Source of the DNA: Apostichopus japonicus
Lineage: Eukaryota > Echinodermata > Holothuroidea > Aspidochirotida > Stichopodidae
DNA: 64,000 bases
NCBI RefSeq assembly: GCF_037975245.1
Contig: NC_092579.1
Location: 12,880,678-12,944,677 of the forward strand
Reading direction: 5' to 3'
Part shown: positions 26,101-38,807 of the stretch, in pieces
Numbering within the stretch: the stretch's first letter is position 1
Layout: every line of letters starts with the position of its first letter
The notes under the pieces: generated by a model
Databases searched by the model: none
What the model was told of the DNA's origin: nothing
Seen by the model: only the letters and a program-made list of their open reading frames with translations
Position numbers and translations under genes: made by a program

Positions 26101-29100
26101 CGATGGTTACAAACATACCTGCTAGATATGATATTTTTCTGCAGTTCTTGTCTTGTGTATGTAGCCAGAGCACAGAGACCACCATAGACAGCTACATTGT
26201 TAGGAGAGAGCAGCTAAAGAAGTAGGAAATAGAAAATAAAAAATCTGACCAAAGTGACTAACAGTGAATGTTCATCTGAATCATTTCTATAATCATTTTT
26301 ATGTCACTAGGACAAAATTTACCTTGGGAGAGTGGGGGGGGAAGAAGGGGTAAGGAATTAAAGAGATCGTTTCCTCCATTCAGTCAAACTTGTTAACCCT
26401 CTTTTATGGTGACTAGGAAGCACAGAGTGTGTGGCAAATGGAGATAGCAGATCTTTTTTATTCCTCAGCAAGATGAGGAAGCTCAGGGTTTGTTCTGCTG
26501 GACCCCCACCCACACCCCACCAGCTAGAAGACTGGAACTGGTGATTCATCTTTCCAATGGCAATCTTACAATGGCATTACCTTCAACATCATTATCTCAT
26601 ACTACTGTAAGAGAAACAGTTGATTTTACCCGCCTCGGGAAAACAGAGAAAACCTTTTACCATTGTATGTCATTTTCTTTGTCTAATAACATGAACACAA
26701 CCTTGAATAAACCATCCTGTTCTTCCAAAGTAGTTCAACTTTTATGAAAAGGACATTTTTGCTTGTCCAATTCCACACATCATCAATTGACTTAAGATCA
26801 GGGATGACTAAAACCAACTTGTCAAGAGCACATTCTTCATTCAATTAACTTACACTAGCAGCTAAACATGGAGTAACTGGCAACCGCCAAAGGCTAAACA
26901 TTCAACTGTGGAGAATCTCCTAAGTGCCATCCATAGTTAGATTTGCTAGTTTACTCTTCGATGCAATTTCGCTTAGCCTTTAGAAATGTTCTTTTGTTTT
27001 AACCATCCAGGGTTCTTTGCTTGTTTATGACATTTGGCTGCAGAAGGCTGAAACAAAAACCAAAAGCTACCAAAATATTGTCTACTCCTTTCAACTCTTA
27101 GTCGTTGTTGGCTTTCATTATTACATCTTCTCGTTGGGTTGGGGTGTGTTCTACGATTTATCAATCATTACCTTTTCAAGTTAATAGATTTCATTTCCCA
27201 TGGACTTGGCTTAAACTTAAGTTTCTTACCTCTGGGAAATCACAGTGATCAAAGGAAGCTTGCAGGAAGTACTTTGCTGCTGGCTTGTATTTCTTTGTTG
27301 CTAATTCTGCGACTCCTGCCGCACATTTTAACTTTGTCACAATCACCATGTTATCCTTTGAATCTTTCTGTAAATGCAAAGAGAGAGAGAGGGCAACGTG
27401 GGTTAAAGAAAGCCACATAATATCAATCAGAACAAAACTAGAATAAGCTTTGTTAGCCACTAGCCCCCTGCTTTTTGCACCCTAGGACTTCGTATACAGA
27501 TCCATGTGGAATATTTTTTCACCAGAAATTAGACCTGCCATTGCTTAATGGCAGAAAGCCTTCAATATAAATGTGCAAAATTTCAACAAAGGCATAAATA
27601 GAGAAAACTTTTAGAGCATGAATTGTCACTAAGTATCCAAGACAGTGAAGACAAACACACTTCTTTCTTTTGATCCTGTACGGAACAAAGCAAACGATTA
27701 ACTTGTACAAATGAAGACTTAAATTGGACCATAATTTTCACCGAGAGGGGGACGCAAGGGGGGGGGTGACAGTTAGATGAGAAAATATGTGAGGGCTTCT
27801 CAAGGATGGATGACACTTCTCTTTAACAAAGGAAAACCTTAACCAATTCTGCAACATGAATGAGAAAACGTTGTCAATAAAATAGTATCCAGATTTTTCT
27901 TTTTCAATTCACGCTGTCCACCCTCCCCCCCACCCCCCCCTCTTCATGTGAGTAGGATTCAAATTTCAGACTGACCTCTGTAAGTTCTGGTGATGACTCT
28001 GCCTTCGTGACATAACTCAAGACGTGAGACCAATTCTTTAAATGTATGCTAACCTGTCGACAGAAATGGTTAAAATGTCAGTACAGTCTAAATGTAACAA
28101 CTCTTAACTTTTATGAAAACAATTCAAATTAAAGAAATTTTAGAAAGGTAAACAGGAATCAGAACATTTTGAAGGAGTGAAGAAGTGTTTGAATAAATGT
28201 TTGTGTTTGAACAAAAATATGGACGCGATTTGAGATTTTCTCAATTAGGTATTGGTTGAATCATCAACAACTGTAGTTTTCTCTGGTAATAGAATTGAAT
28301 ATTATATATAAGAAAAAAAAAAAAAAAAAAAAAAAAAGAATTGAATATTGCTTACAACAATCCATTGAACTTGATAACAAGCTTAAAGTAGTCATGCTGC
28401 TCTAAATGATACAAGTAGATCTAGAGGAAAAGAAATTTCCACTTGATGGTACTGATTTCTTCCTTCCAGTTTAAGACTTACTTTGATAACATTTAGACAC
28501 ATGTTGATAATATGTTTGGGACTGGTACAGTAATCCCTGGCCCTCGAGTAACATTTAAGGGCGTTGCTTAAATCTCCGAGATCAAGGTAATGATCTCCCA
28601 GGTCGTCGTGCCCTCGTCTGTTGATGAAGCAAAAAAACCAGTCTCAAATCAGAAGACATGTTTGCTATATGGCAATATAACATCCTAATTTGTGATGCAT
28701 TATACATGTGACGCATTATACAAATGATGACGTCATTATACGCCTACAAATGATGACGGGGAAAATCGCTGACAAATTTAAGGAACAACTCTGAAAAAAG
28801 CTGAAGAAACACCATCAGAAGAATCTGGAATGATTGCATTTAGGAATACAAGTCAAATGGGCAATGCCAAGTAATCCATCTGGGCCTTCTTTGGTGGTAA
28901 AAAACTTATAATTAACTTTGGCTTTTGGAGTCTTCCTTAGAAGCCACAGTACTTTGGCATAATGAGTAACCAGTTATCACAAACAAGAAAGTAGCAGGGG
29001 AGTGATTTCAAGAGATATTCAGATTTTTAATGTCATGTGTGTGTACTTAAATTGATGGAGGTAAACTGACTGGAAATTTATGAACAATTTTAAAAAGAAT

Positions 29101-32100
29101 CAAGACATTTTTGGCTAGAATGGGATTCAAACCATCCAGACTTAGTTTGTGGCGAATGCTTTAAAGGCCATTTATTTGCTGGATGTCAGTCAGAAGCCAA
29201 AATATGAGCTTGCACACCTTCGATCAAGAGATCACACCCTAAATTGTTTCAGAATGCTGCAGGTAAACATATTTACGACAAATACTCAGAACTGAATTTA
29301 CAAATGTTTTTAAGCTAATCTGCAATGGGCTGTATAAAATCTTCAGTATGGATTCATTGATTAACTATTTTGCACTCCAGGCCTATAAACACATTTATGG
29401 CCACGACACCTCAAACTTCCAACATCTGGACTATACTATATACTTTACCTTATGCTTTCCTTGATTGAGTTAGCTTTGTAATTTTTGAGGTCTGTATCCA
29501 GTTTTTCAAGTTTTAGAGCTGCCTTTTTGTTTGTAGTTTCAATCCAGTTTGTATCCAGACTGGGTATGTTGTGTACCACTCCTGCGACAGCATCTGGTAA
29601 CAGTGAAGAACTAGTCCTGAGGAAGTGGAAGTAGAGGTTAAAGGTCACCTTTAATCTCATATCACTTGACCTGAAAAAGCTGTTTCAATTAATTCAGTTA
29701 AAACAAAAATTAAAACCTTATGTTCGCTTCCCTTCAAAACATGTCTCGGACAAAACCACTAATACAAAACAGTATAAATGTTGGCTATAACACTGAATGG
29801 ACACTGACACACTGTAACATGCCAGTGTTTCACTTTACGGATCCAATTATTTCATTCCGTCTCATACTCTGCATCTTTAGTGTTATAAATAAGTAGAAAC
29901 CAATGATGACATCTAAAATTTCTTCCAAAATGCAATAATGGTTGATCAAAAATCACTTCAACTTTGTTTGTTACTTTAATAGTGAGATGGTTCTGAGCTG
30001 GATGATTATATACACTACTTACACAGCTTCTGCCATTTTTGAATGTATATGTTGATAGGCTTGTGTGTTGTACGTTGTTTGTGTATAGTTGAGAGCCATC
30101 CGTAGAGCTTCCACTCTCAGGGCTGGACATCGTGCAGCTATGAACAGCAGCCTGTTTATCTTGGCAAACCCAGAGTAGCATACTGCATGAGCCTCTAAAT
30201 CCTGTAAATAGAGGTTGGGAGAGAAAGACATATTATATTTAGAACTTAATAATTATTACCTCAAGATTAAAACATTTAAAGATATTTTTAAGTTTCTGGA
30301 AAAGACATTTCAATTACATTCATTGAGGAAGCTCTCACACAAAACAAGTACTGTAACATAGTTCCTTTGCACAGACTATTTTATTGGGTAAGATCAACTA
30401 ATATGAATACTTCAGATTTACTTAATGAATCTGTTATGAAGGGGGTGGGGTATGATGGGGAGAGGAAAGCATATTTCTGGGGATCTGGTGTATTATTATT
30501 ATACTTTATGGGTAATATTAACATCTCTGGACTCTTCATGAAAGTGGTAAAAGGAATACCATCACTATTAAGGAGTTCTTGAACTAGTATCACAGATTTG
30601 TATTATATCTGAGATGTGGAGAGTTAAGACACTCTAAAATGATTTTTAAAAAAAAAGATGGTATGCAAATTTTTCTTACCAGAGTTGGGCTGTCAACAGT
30701 ATAGCTCAATTCTTCTTGGCTCTCTGAGCCCTCTGGTTGTAAATCCAGCTGCATAGGTTCAAGGGAAACCTAAACAAGACAGAAGAACACATTTAATAAA
30801 CTAAACTACTTTTTTACAAGATGTACTATAGGGCTGGGAGCCTGGGAGCATAGCCTTACTTGTCTCTAACCCACAGTAAGCTAGGCAAGACTTTACAGAG
30901 ATGGACCCACACCAAATGAGTAACACCCAGTATTATTAGTAGGATTTTTTAATGTTGCTTCTGCGAGACGGGACGCAACATCTAAAAATTGTTTGCCTCC
31001 TCTCAGAAACATTTGCGTCCCTGCAGTCCTCTATGAAAACATGCACTTTACGACACCTCTACAGGTTCCTGTAGTTATGATGACCCTGACGAATCATTGG
31101 ATTGTGCGCAACGGAAGCCTATAATGTACACAAAAGTAAAACCAAATGATGAAACCTGTAACTAATATCCAACAACAAAATACTGTCAAATTACAAAGCA
31201 GGAAGTTTGCCATAGACTAGTTACCATATATGCTGACCTAGACATAATGCAATGCATACTACGTACTGTACAGTATACAACCCTTGCATAGCAATTGTGA
31301 AGATGTTTTAGGCTATGCATGCGTTGTGAATCAACGTAAAATAACAATGCCTAAAGAGAAAATGTGAGAATAAAAGTAAAGTACTGCACGTTTACGTGAT
31401 TTAATTGAGGCCCTTATATGATGAAAAATATTATTCATATAGATCTCGACGACACAAGAATACGTCTAATAAAAGTCCTAGTACATGACCACAACTTTTA
31501 TGAACCCTTGTCGTAAGTTACCAACTTACCAAATGTTAATAGTTACCCAATGCAACTTTATTAGAATATGTTTCATTCAAGCTTGAACAAATTTCCCCTT
31601 TAACCCAACTACTATAAGCAAGTCTGCCTGAGCCTGGCTAGGTCCGAATTCTTTGCCATTACAGTATGTTGATAACTTTTTACGCAATGTTGATTAATAA
31701 ACTCAAGCTTCAATGGCTACTTTTGACTTTTGAATGTTGTATAAAAAAATTTAAATGAAGCAAGTGGTCAAAGGGACTGTGAAAATTACTTAAGTTTGCA
31801 ATGAAGTTACAACTGTGGAATAAATGCACATTTTTACATAGCAGCTCTCAATGCAGATAGAACAAACATACTGTGAGATGAAAAATCATTTTAACATATC
31901 AGAGATGTTAGCATCCCACAAAATCTGTCTGAACTCATATCATTTTGGTATCAAAACAATGATTCAAAGATATGTGATATTCTTTAAAAAGATTGAACTA
32001 CAACTTTGTACCATTAGCCCTAGTTGTTGAAACGTGTGTTAACAAGGTCTAATGTAATTAACGTAATTTGAGTGCACACATATAATAGCCAATAGCATAA

Positions 32101-33222
32101 GTAGCTTCAGTTGAACAACAAGCTTTGTGTTCATTGAGCATTGTTGATGCAAGAATGTTTGCAGACCATGTGTATTAGTCAATCAAATCATGGGAAATTT
32201 GGAAAAGCATCTTTGACTATTTTAGGTATGAAGATCTTTGCAATGGAAATTTTGTTAGTGCAAACCTAAGCATCACAACAGTTGATTGCTATGATTAATT
32301 TGTTTCAAACAAATTCAATGATCTGTAGGATTGGAAGAAATGTTGGTTCTTTGAGAAGAAGTTGTGGATTTGTTCATTCAAAGATTTTTTTTTGTTTTAA
32401 CATAAGCCTAGTTGTGAGTGTGAGTACTTGGGGTTTCTTTCTCAAAGAAAAAAAAGTTGTGTATGAGGGACACTCAAAATTTTAAGATTTTGCGTCCCTG
32501 GCTAAAATATTGTGTCGCAGACACAGAATTCTGCATTTGTACTAACGCTGCACACTAATAATATATTGAAAGACATTTCTTGAAGTCACACATGTCCAAA
32601 TAATGAGAAGACTTTAAGAATATGGATGGATGGACTTTTAATAGCACGTTTGGTGGGGTGATAACTTGATGCATGGTGCAGAGGTAAGACTTAGGCTAGA
32701 ATGTGCCACAAGACACCAAAATGAAGGCTGCACTGAGTGATAGACACTGTAGATGCTGCTACACAGCTTCAATGAAAAGGGCTAAAATTTGCAAAGTGAA
32801 GATTGAGGAATCAATCTTGTGAGTTGTATCTGGGCGGGAGGGAATAGGACTGTGCCCCGAAAAGTTTCGAAGGCCCTTGACCTCTTACTATATACGCAAG
32901 TTTGACTTCCTATTGCACCACTTGTATTGACTTTAGCATAAAGGATAACATAAGTGCCTGTACCTGGCTGTAGCAAAGTATGTTGTTACTATAACTAAGG
33001 TAGGCTAACCCTAGCCTAACGTCAAGCTTGTCAAAACTTCATTACGTTACATAGCCTAGGCCCAGCCTGAGTTAGGCCAGTCCTAGGGCACATTAGCGTG
33101 ATCGGCTCTTCTTAAGATACGTAAAGAATCCCTAAAGTGTGTATCAACGAAGAGATATTCTTCAATGTAGTAAATTGGAAAATTTAAATGAGCTAACTTA
33201 CCATTCGAATAGGAAGAGGCAT
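20184..33222 (-). CDS. GPS1: COP9 signalosome complex subunit 1 (CSN1)
   Basis: Thirteen coding exons in transcript order, all with AG/GT borders and matching phases: 33222-33202, 30769-30680, 30201-30023, 29616-29449, 28617-28482, 28053-27976, 27367-27230, 26213-26119, 25566-25380, 24734-24597, 23844-23758, 23206-23159, 20261-20184. They sum to 1443 nt, 480 residues, close to vertebrate GPS1 (about 490). The start is M-P-L-P, as in the human protein. The middle has [30 protein letters not shown] and K-Y-A-S-C-L-K. The PCI domain lies roughly at residues 280-410, ending near [13 protein letters not shown]1 is a scaffold of the COP9 signalosome, which removes NEDD8 from cullin-RING ligases. 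The C-terminal tail is short and Ser/Gly-rich, more variable than the core, as usual for the family. The intron before the exon at 24734 contains an inverted copy of part of the exon at 28617-28482. Confidence 0.96.
22672..22854. repeat. tandem duplication of an ~90-bp segment
   Basis: Copy 1 is 22672-22760 and copy 2 is 22761-22854, directly abutting. They share GAAGATTTAAGAA at the start and GATGCATGTGGTAGCTTGCA at the end, with a C-rich, length-variable middle. The duplication lies in the last GPS1 intron and has no coding content. Confidence 0.85.
24054..24175 (-). mobile_element. LINE/SINE 3'-tail remnant
   Basis: Read on the - strand this has the 3' signature of many L2-like LINEs and their SINEs: a segment ending in GCGCATTATAAG and then (ATT)n. 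Only the tail remains, inside a GPS1 intron. The clade is an inference from the tail alone. Confidence 0.5.
24791..24867 (+). repeat. inverted duplicate of the GPS1 exon 5 / donor junction
   Basis: These 77 bases match the reverse complement of 28457-28533 at 75 of 77 positions by eye. The source segment is the last 52 bases of GPS1 coding exon 5, its GTAAGT donor and the first part of intron 5. The copy sits in reverse orientation in the intron between exons 9 and 10 of the same gene, 57 bp before the exon 10 acceptor. In the GPS1 primary transcript the two segments would be complementary. Confidence 0.93.
25641..25682. repeat. partial direct duplicate of a GPS1 exon 9 segment
   Basis: GAGGCTCCAGTTTCAGAA and the following bases resemble the start of GPS1 exon 9 at about 25534-25575 (GAGGCTCCAGTTCCAGAA), with a shortened middle and a shared GCTGAGGA end. 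The copy lies about 75-115 bp upstream, in transcript direction, of the exon's acceptor. It looks like a decayed local duplication of the exon start with its splice acceptor. Confidence 0.6.
28291..28349. mobile_element. poly(A)-only retroinsertion with target-site duplication
   Basis: The 13-bp word AGAATTGAATATT occurs at 28291-28303 and again at 28337-28349. Between them is only ATATATAAG followed by about two dozen A residues. This is the footprint of target-primed reverse transcription in which almost nothing but the poly(A) tail was copied. It lies in GPS1 intron 5. Orientation is + as judged by the A-rich strand. Confidence 0.8.
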
Positions 33223-36200
33223 TCCTCACTGTGCTAATTAGACGTTACAATGAAGCTCAATATTACTTGTTACGGTGCCAAAGACCATCCAAATAATTGA
33301 GGGCGTACTTTATATATGATCGACAGAACGGTGTATTTGCGACACTAAGAGCAGACATAATTATGACAGATATAATGTTAATCTATGATGTACAGATGTA
33401 CTTATTTCTATCGCTTCTCAGCCTTTTAAGGTTAAGATTATAATTCCTATTGGAGAATTGAGAACATCTCATGTGAATATCATGGAGTGTATCCAAGGGC
33501 GTATCATGGGCGGGGGGAGGGGAGGGGGTGGATGCACCCATCACTTCTTGAGATTGTTCACATCTGCATGAAATCGCGCGCCCCACAACCCCCGAAAATT
33601 CCCAAGAAATCCCAAGGACATTCTACTGTATGGATATCTAGTAATATCAAGGGATGAAAATGCCAAGATCTTCCCTAAGCTGAAGGCAGATAGAGAATCG
33701 AAGCCTTCAGTATGTAATGAACTTGAAACTGTGCGTCTTTCGAAATGAAAAGTGAGGCATTGCAAAATAAACAGATAAAAGTTATTTATTTCAGTCTCAT
33801 TTCAGTTATTCGAATTTGTAAAGCAAACAGCAGATATCAGATCATATCACATCATATCAGTGAGCATGAATATGGCGTTCCAGTATGAACAGCCTCCAAA
33901 CTGTCTATGTTTGTAGTGTTCGGTTTTGGAAATATCTGGTATTTTTTCATTTCCTCCAACGAAGTGTTATACGGTAGCCGTTATAAGAGGTTTTAATACT
34001 TTGTACACCAATAAATTAACTGTCTGAATTTTCGAAAATTCCCTGACAAACATTCTTCATCATACGTCCCTCAACTCGTGCAATTTTGAGCGGTCTGTTA
34101 GGGGTTGAAGGAGGTTTTTCTATATTGGTTGTCCGTAGATGAAATTTTGGGCAACATTAGGCCAATGTGTATGTTTTGAAGTGAATTTAACCACGAGAAA
34201 TGTGAATTTCCAAATTCTGGACAAATAATGGCTTAAAACCTTGAAAAGTGGGGCTGACGGGTATTGTGGGCTGCGACGTAGAATCACCTACAAAATCAAT
34301 GATCCACAGGAGACAGTGCATGCGATGAGGTCGAGCATGACTCGTGTGACTGGTCACAATCTTCAAAAAAGTTATGGATGGGGAAAAAATATTGGGAAAT
34401 ACTTGGTTCTCAGGCAAAAGTGTAGATCTGGTTGGTCATTTTCAAGCCCGAGAAGTGCCATTTCCGGTGATCTGGGGGGGGGGGGGGGGTATCAAAACCA
34501 GAAATTTTCTTGTATACGCTGCGCGCCAACTGCCATGGTGGCGCTCCGCTATGGAAACGTCAAAAATGGAGGTAAACGTGTAAGAGTAAGCTGAGGCGCA
34601 CGCCCTTCCGAAATCCGAAATCCGTCACTGGCTACCCTGTGTATACAATAGGGATCAGCGCTGTAATTATGAGACTGAACCTCTTTGTCTTGGCGTTTTT
34701 CTTCATCTATCCCTCGTGTCGAAGCTATGCAGTCGCCATATAGGGGAGTGTTTTTAACGTGTAGATGATGTCTCGAGGCTAGGGGTATATGCCCTCGCCT
34801 GGTCGCATTTTTGTTCCTTCAAGCCCAATCAGGCTCGAGTGAGCATTATTACGTGTAGATTGCGTCCATAAGGTACGAATTAGACGCTGATTTCGGGGAT
34901 AATTTGTAAATATGTATAATGATTTGTAAATAAATACACTAGAGAAACCATTTCCACGGTCAATGAAAAGTTATTACCGATCTGCTATAGGCTATAACTT
35001 TGCTGTTATAAAATTATCCCAAGTAATTGATTGGAGCAATCCATTCTCCATTTCTAATCTTGACAGCTTGTTTCGCTGCTGATATATGTATTTCATTCAT
35101 AACTTGGAATAAGTTAAGTAGGCCCCTGTTACTATGCAATAATTTTTGGATATGTCATTTCAATACATTGTATGGAGATAAATTACAAGCCAGATCAAGT
35201 ATGTATTTCTTCAGTGCACCCCATGAAATTACACGAAGACGCGCGTAAGCTATTTCTGTCCTGATCAAAACGGTAAGTGTCTATATCGAAATTCCTTGCT
35301 GTTATGACTTGGTTGATGTAAAAGCACAGAAAGCACTTCTGTTCAGTCATGTCTTAACTTTCTTTTCAAAATTTGGTTTTAGGTGAAATTCAAACTCTTT
35401 GGTATAACTTCTGTTGTCGCGGAAGTAGGCTGTATGATACTCACTGCTTATACAGCCTACAGGACTCAGTACAAGTACAACTTTGCTGTATACTATTACT
35501 AGTATAGTATATAGTTTATGAAATATGACTTACAATTACAAGCTGTATGGTAGTTTATGAATACGATAATGACAGTCTAAGCCAAGACCCAACCTGTGTA
35601 TTGTCACTAGTAATATGTTAAGCTATCCAAATCCTTCTTTGCCAAATTAAGCAGACACAGGAAACCGCAACAATCCAAAATTTGCCAAATGTACAACTTT
35701 CATCCATAGCTAAGAAGTAAGGTTAGTGATGTAAATGGTCCCCTCAAAAACTCTCATGATTTCTGGGGTATTGACCTAGAAAAGGGGGTAGGCTTATACT
35801 CTCATACATGTTACATGATATAGGCCTAGCTACGGCAAGGTTTTACAAGTGTTTGTGCATCAATATGAATGACTACTGTAGCTACAATAGGCCTAATGGT
35901 TATAATAATAGTTTTTGGACACATGGACATCCCAGTTAACTAGGCTTATAGACAGTACTTAGCAAGTAAATGTCAAGTTTTTTTCTGTTACTTTTAGTTG
36001 TTATTGTTGTTCAAGATCAAGGAATTGAAAATGTATTCAAATGATAAAAATGGCACATAGGCTTGCTGTGCATTTTGAAGTGACGTCACTCAAAAAATTG
36101 TTGGGAAACCGGTCTCAAATTTTAACTGGTGATAATGAGCAATCTATGACGTACCCATTCAGTGCCACATCATTTGTTATTGGTTTAGCAATTAGAGCAT

Positions 36201-36258
36201 GCTGGTACTGAAATATATGGCCAGATGATACTTCACTACCCCTGGAGGTGAGGGCAGG
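33223..36258. other. intergenic region between divergent GPS1 and the CUT-homeobox gene
   Basis: About 3 kb between two divergent start codons, so it should hold the promoters of both. No TATA box or CpG island could be placed with confidence. It contains a G-tract-rich dispersed repeat at about 34441-34560, partly shared with 57843-57950 in reverse orientation. Open frames overlapping that repeat (34241-34594 and others) are not gene-like. Confidence 0.5.
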
Positions 36259-38807
36259 ATGGAAGAAGTTGATCAAGACTTTGGACTTACCTTTGAAAAT
36301 TTTGTGAAGAAGTTTAAACACTGGATGAAAGAACACAGGCTTTCACAACGAATGGTAGCATCAGCTCTACACGTAAGCCAAGGTCATTTGTGTGACCTTC
36401 TGGCACAGGACAAGGTATAATTTTCTTTATCAATTCCAAGAAAGATGTGTCTTTCTTTTCATTTATTGAAATGTTCTTTTGTATGCTATGTTGTTCAGGT
36501 GGTAAAGTTTGAATTTCTTTGGCAGGAAATTAAGGATTCCCAAAAGGAATGGAAATTTTGCAGAAGAATTTGTCTTCCATAATCACTGATATACAGTAGC
36601 TTTTAGATGTTTGTATGATTTATACTCACTGTGTTTATTTTCTGCCCCATATTCAGGCAATATCATGGAAAATGATAACAAAAGAAGGAAGGAAACCATT
36701 TGTACGAATGACAATGTTAATGGAGGATGAGATCACTCTGAAAGCCATTTCTCGCAACCCAAAGCAATTTACTGGTAAGTCAATTTGGAAATAAGTCATT
36801 CAGACCTGTACTATCCATAAATGATTTAAGAATTTTGAAGAATTTTTATAGATTTCATTATTTCTTGCCTTTGCTCTTTTCCATTTGCAATTGGTTTAAA
36901 ATGTAAGGAAAATGTCAGCATTGTATGATTCTTTCTGTGTAGCTTTTTGAATTTAGAACAGAATAACTATGTTAAGCTTTGGGTTGAACACTACTCAAAT
37001 CACTTAACATGTATGAATCTAGTAGGGAGTGGTCTGGAAAGGGGAAAAGGCTTATTTTAAAGCAAACAGATGTTATCTTTGTAGGTCTAATAGAAATGAA
37101 ATTACAAGGAAGTCACTTTGATGATAGAAGTAATTGTACCTTATTGATTCCAGGTAAACGTGAACCAAACAGATGCAGAGAAAAGAAGAAAAACACTTTG
37201 AAGAAAAGTCGTTTTACACCTTACCAGACAAAGACATTAGAAACGGCATACCAAGTCTCAAGTTATCTCACAAAGGAAGCTTACCAAGCACTTGCAGAGA
37301 CAGTAGACTTGAACATTGCACAAGTTAGAACCTGGTTCAACAACAGACGAAAGTTGAGAACTCACGGAAAGCCGCGTGAAAAGACTGTTAAACCAGGTTT
37401 GTCATTGCTCTTTAATTTGTAGTTATTTAGCATTGAAAAAATGACAATATGGTCAAGAGAACTGGAACCATCTGATGTTTTTTATAATTATATTATTCTT
37501 AGACAAATTCAACTTGGTTGCTTTACATTAACCAGGTAACCGAATAAAAATTTAAAGCCAAGGAATCACAGAACTCGGCTTCCTGGTTTTTACCTTGCTC
37601 TACACATCAAATATGGACATGTTTCTTAAGATTAATAGCCAAGAGATGGGAGAAACCTTGCATTGATTTACTGTGAGGAAATTATAGCGGCCCAGGGTTC
37701 AAATCTATAGCCAATCTAACAAGGAGACAAAAGGAAGCAAAACTTGAGGATCATCTCATTATTTAGAGGTCCATTGTTTTTAGTGTTTGATGCAAAAACT
37801 TGGCTTATGCATGCGGTGGTTGTTATCTCCCTACACCTTTTTTACCTATCTCCTTCATCTTCAGAGATAGAATTCCAAGCTGATAATACCTGCAACACAA
37901 TTACAGATATTTTGCAGAATTTTCAAAAAGCAGTTTTCCCTTGAAGCCATTCCTAGATATTCATTTGTTTTTTATTTTCACTCCTTTCATCTCAGGTGAA
38001 AACTTAAAGGGTTCAATTAAGGTGAGAGATGGTAAAATTTGCCCTACTTCTGGATGGTCTCCCAACCAGTTGAGTGATTCGACTACCACGCTGTGTCAAG
38101 AGACGGATGGCTCAGTCACTGCGGCAGTTAGTAGTAATGTCTTCGAATCCCAGCAGTTGGCATCTTTGCTTGAAGAATTCGATGATGCACAGGGAGAGCC
38201 TGATGCCACATGTGGTCCAGATGTTGAATCCATCCATTTGTCCGACGTTGTCGGTCAAAACTTATCGAGAGATTCTTCTTCCCTATCTGAGACAGGTTTG
38301 TCTGCTGCAGCCGAGAATGGCAAAGCTCATGAAACAGAAACAAGTCAATCAGGGATATTTGAAGGATTGGTCATTACCTCAGATCTACCTACGGGTTCAA
38401 AATGTCTTCAGAGACCGCAGTCTCTTTCTGTGCGAGAGGTGGAACAGTTGGTCAGGGCAAGCATGTCCGATAGCAGTCTTCCAGTGGTGAGCCCCTCAAT
38501 GTCTGCAGACAGTGTTTCCGGTGCACCCGATTTGCCTTCCTCGGATACTTCGAAAGACAGCAGAGGAATTGTCGCGATGGAGCAAGATATCGAGTTACGA
38601 TGGAGTTGTAATGTGTCCCAGAAATCTCTCGCTACCAACCAAAGTGATTATGAAGAGGCCCAGCTCAAGTTTTTGAAGCTTGCATATGAAGTTCACAGGT
38701 ATCCCTCTGAGGAAGTGGTGGATGCTTTACATGTGTTAACTTTGATGGGGAAGAAAGAAATAGCAGATTGGTTTTTTGAAGAATCCCTCAGAAGAGTAGT
38801 GTGCTAA
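36259..38807 (+). CDS. CUT-class homeobox transcription factor with an extra degenerate homeodomain
   Basis: Four exons: 36259-36414, 36657-36774, 37154-37396 and 37996-38807. Phases agree and the product is 442 residues. Residues about 12-80 form a single CUT-like domain (L-S-Q-R, V-S-Q-G-H-L-C-D-L-L, then E-G-R-K-P-F-V-R-M). A homeodomain follows at about 104-163 with helix 3 containing W-F-N-N-R-R, so W48, F49, N51 and R53 are kept. Exon 4 encodes a Ser/acid-rich linker and then a C-terminal segment (about 393-439) patterned like another homeodomain, but with W-F-F-E-E-S in place of W-F-x-N-x-R. The protein is probably a sequence-specific nuclear regulator. CUT plus homeodomain is known from Onecut, Cux, SATB and amphioxus Acut-type genes. 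I could not assign it to one. The ATG at 36259 is the first that reads into the CUT domain; further 5' exons are possible. Confidence 0.85.

Noticed and set aside
32470-33000. Possible TIR element between 30.95 and 32.5 kb sharing TTGCGTCCC words
   Set aside because: The shared words are short, no target duplication was found, and the arms do not extend.
33490-34645. Possible hAT-like element with an AGGGCGTATC left end and a CAGGGTAGCCAG right end
   Set aside because: The two ends are not inverted copies of one another and no flanking duplication is visible.
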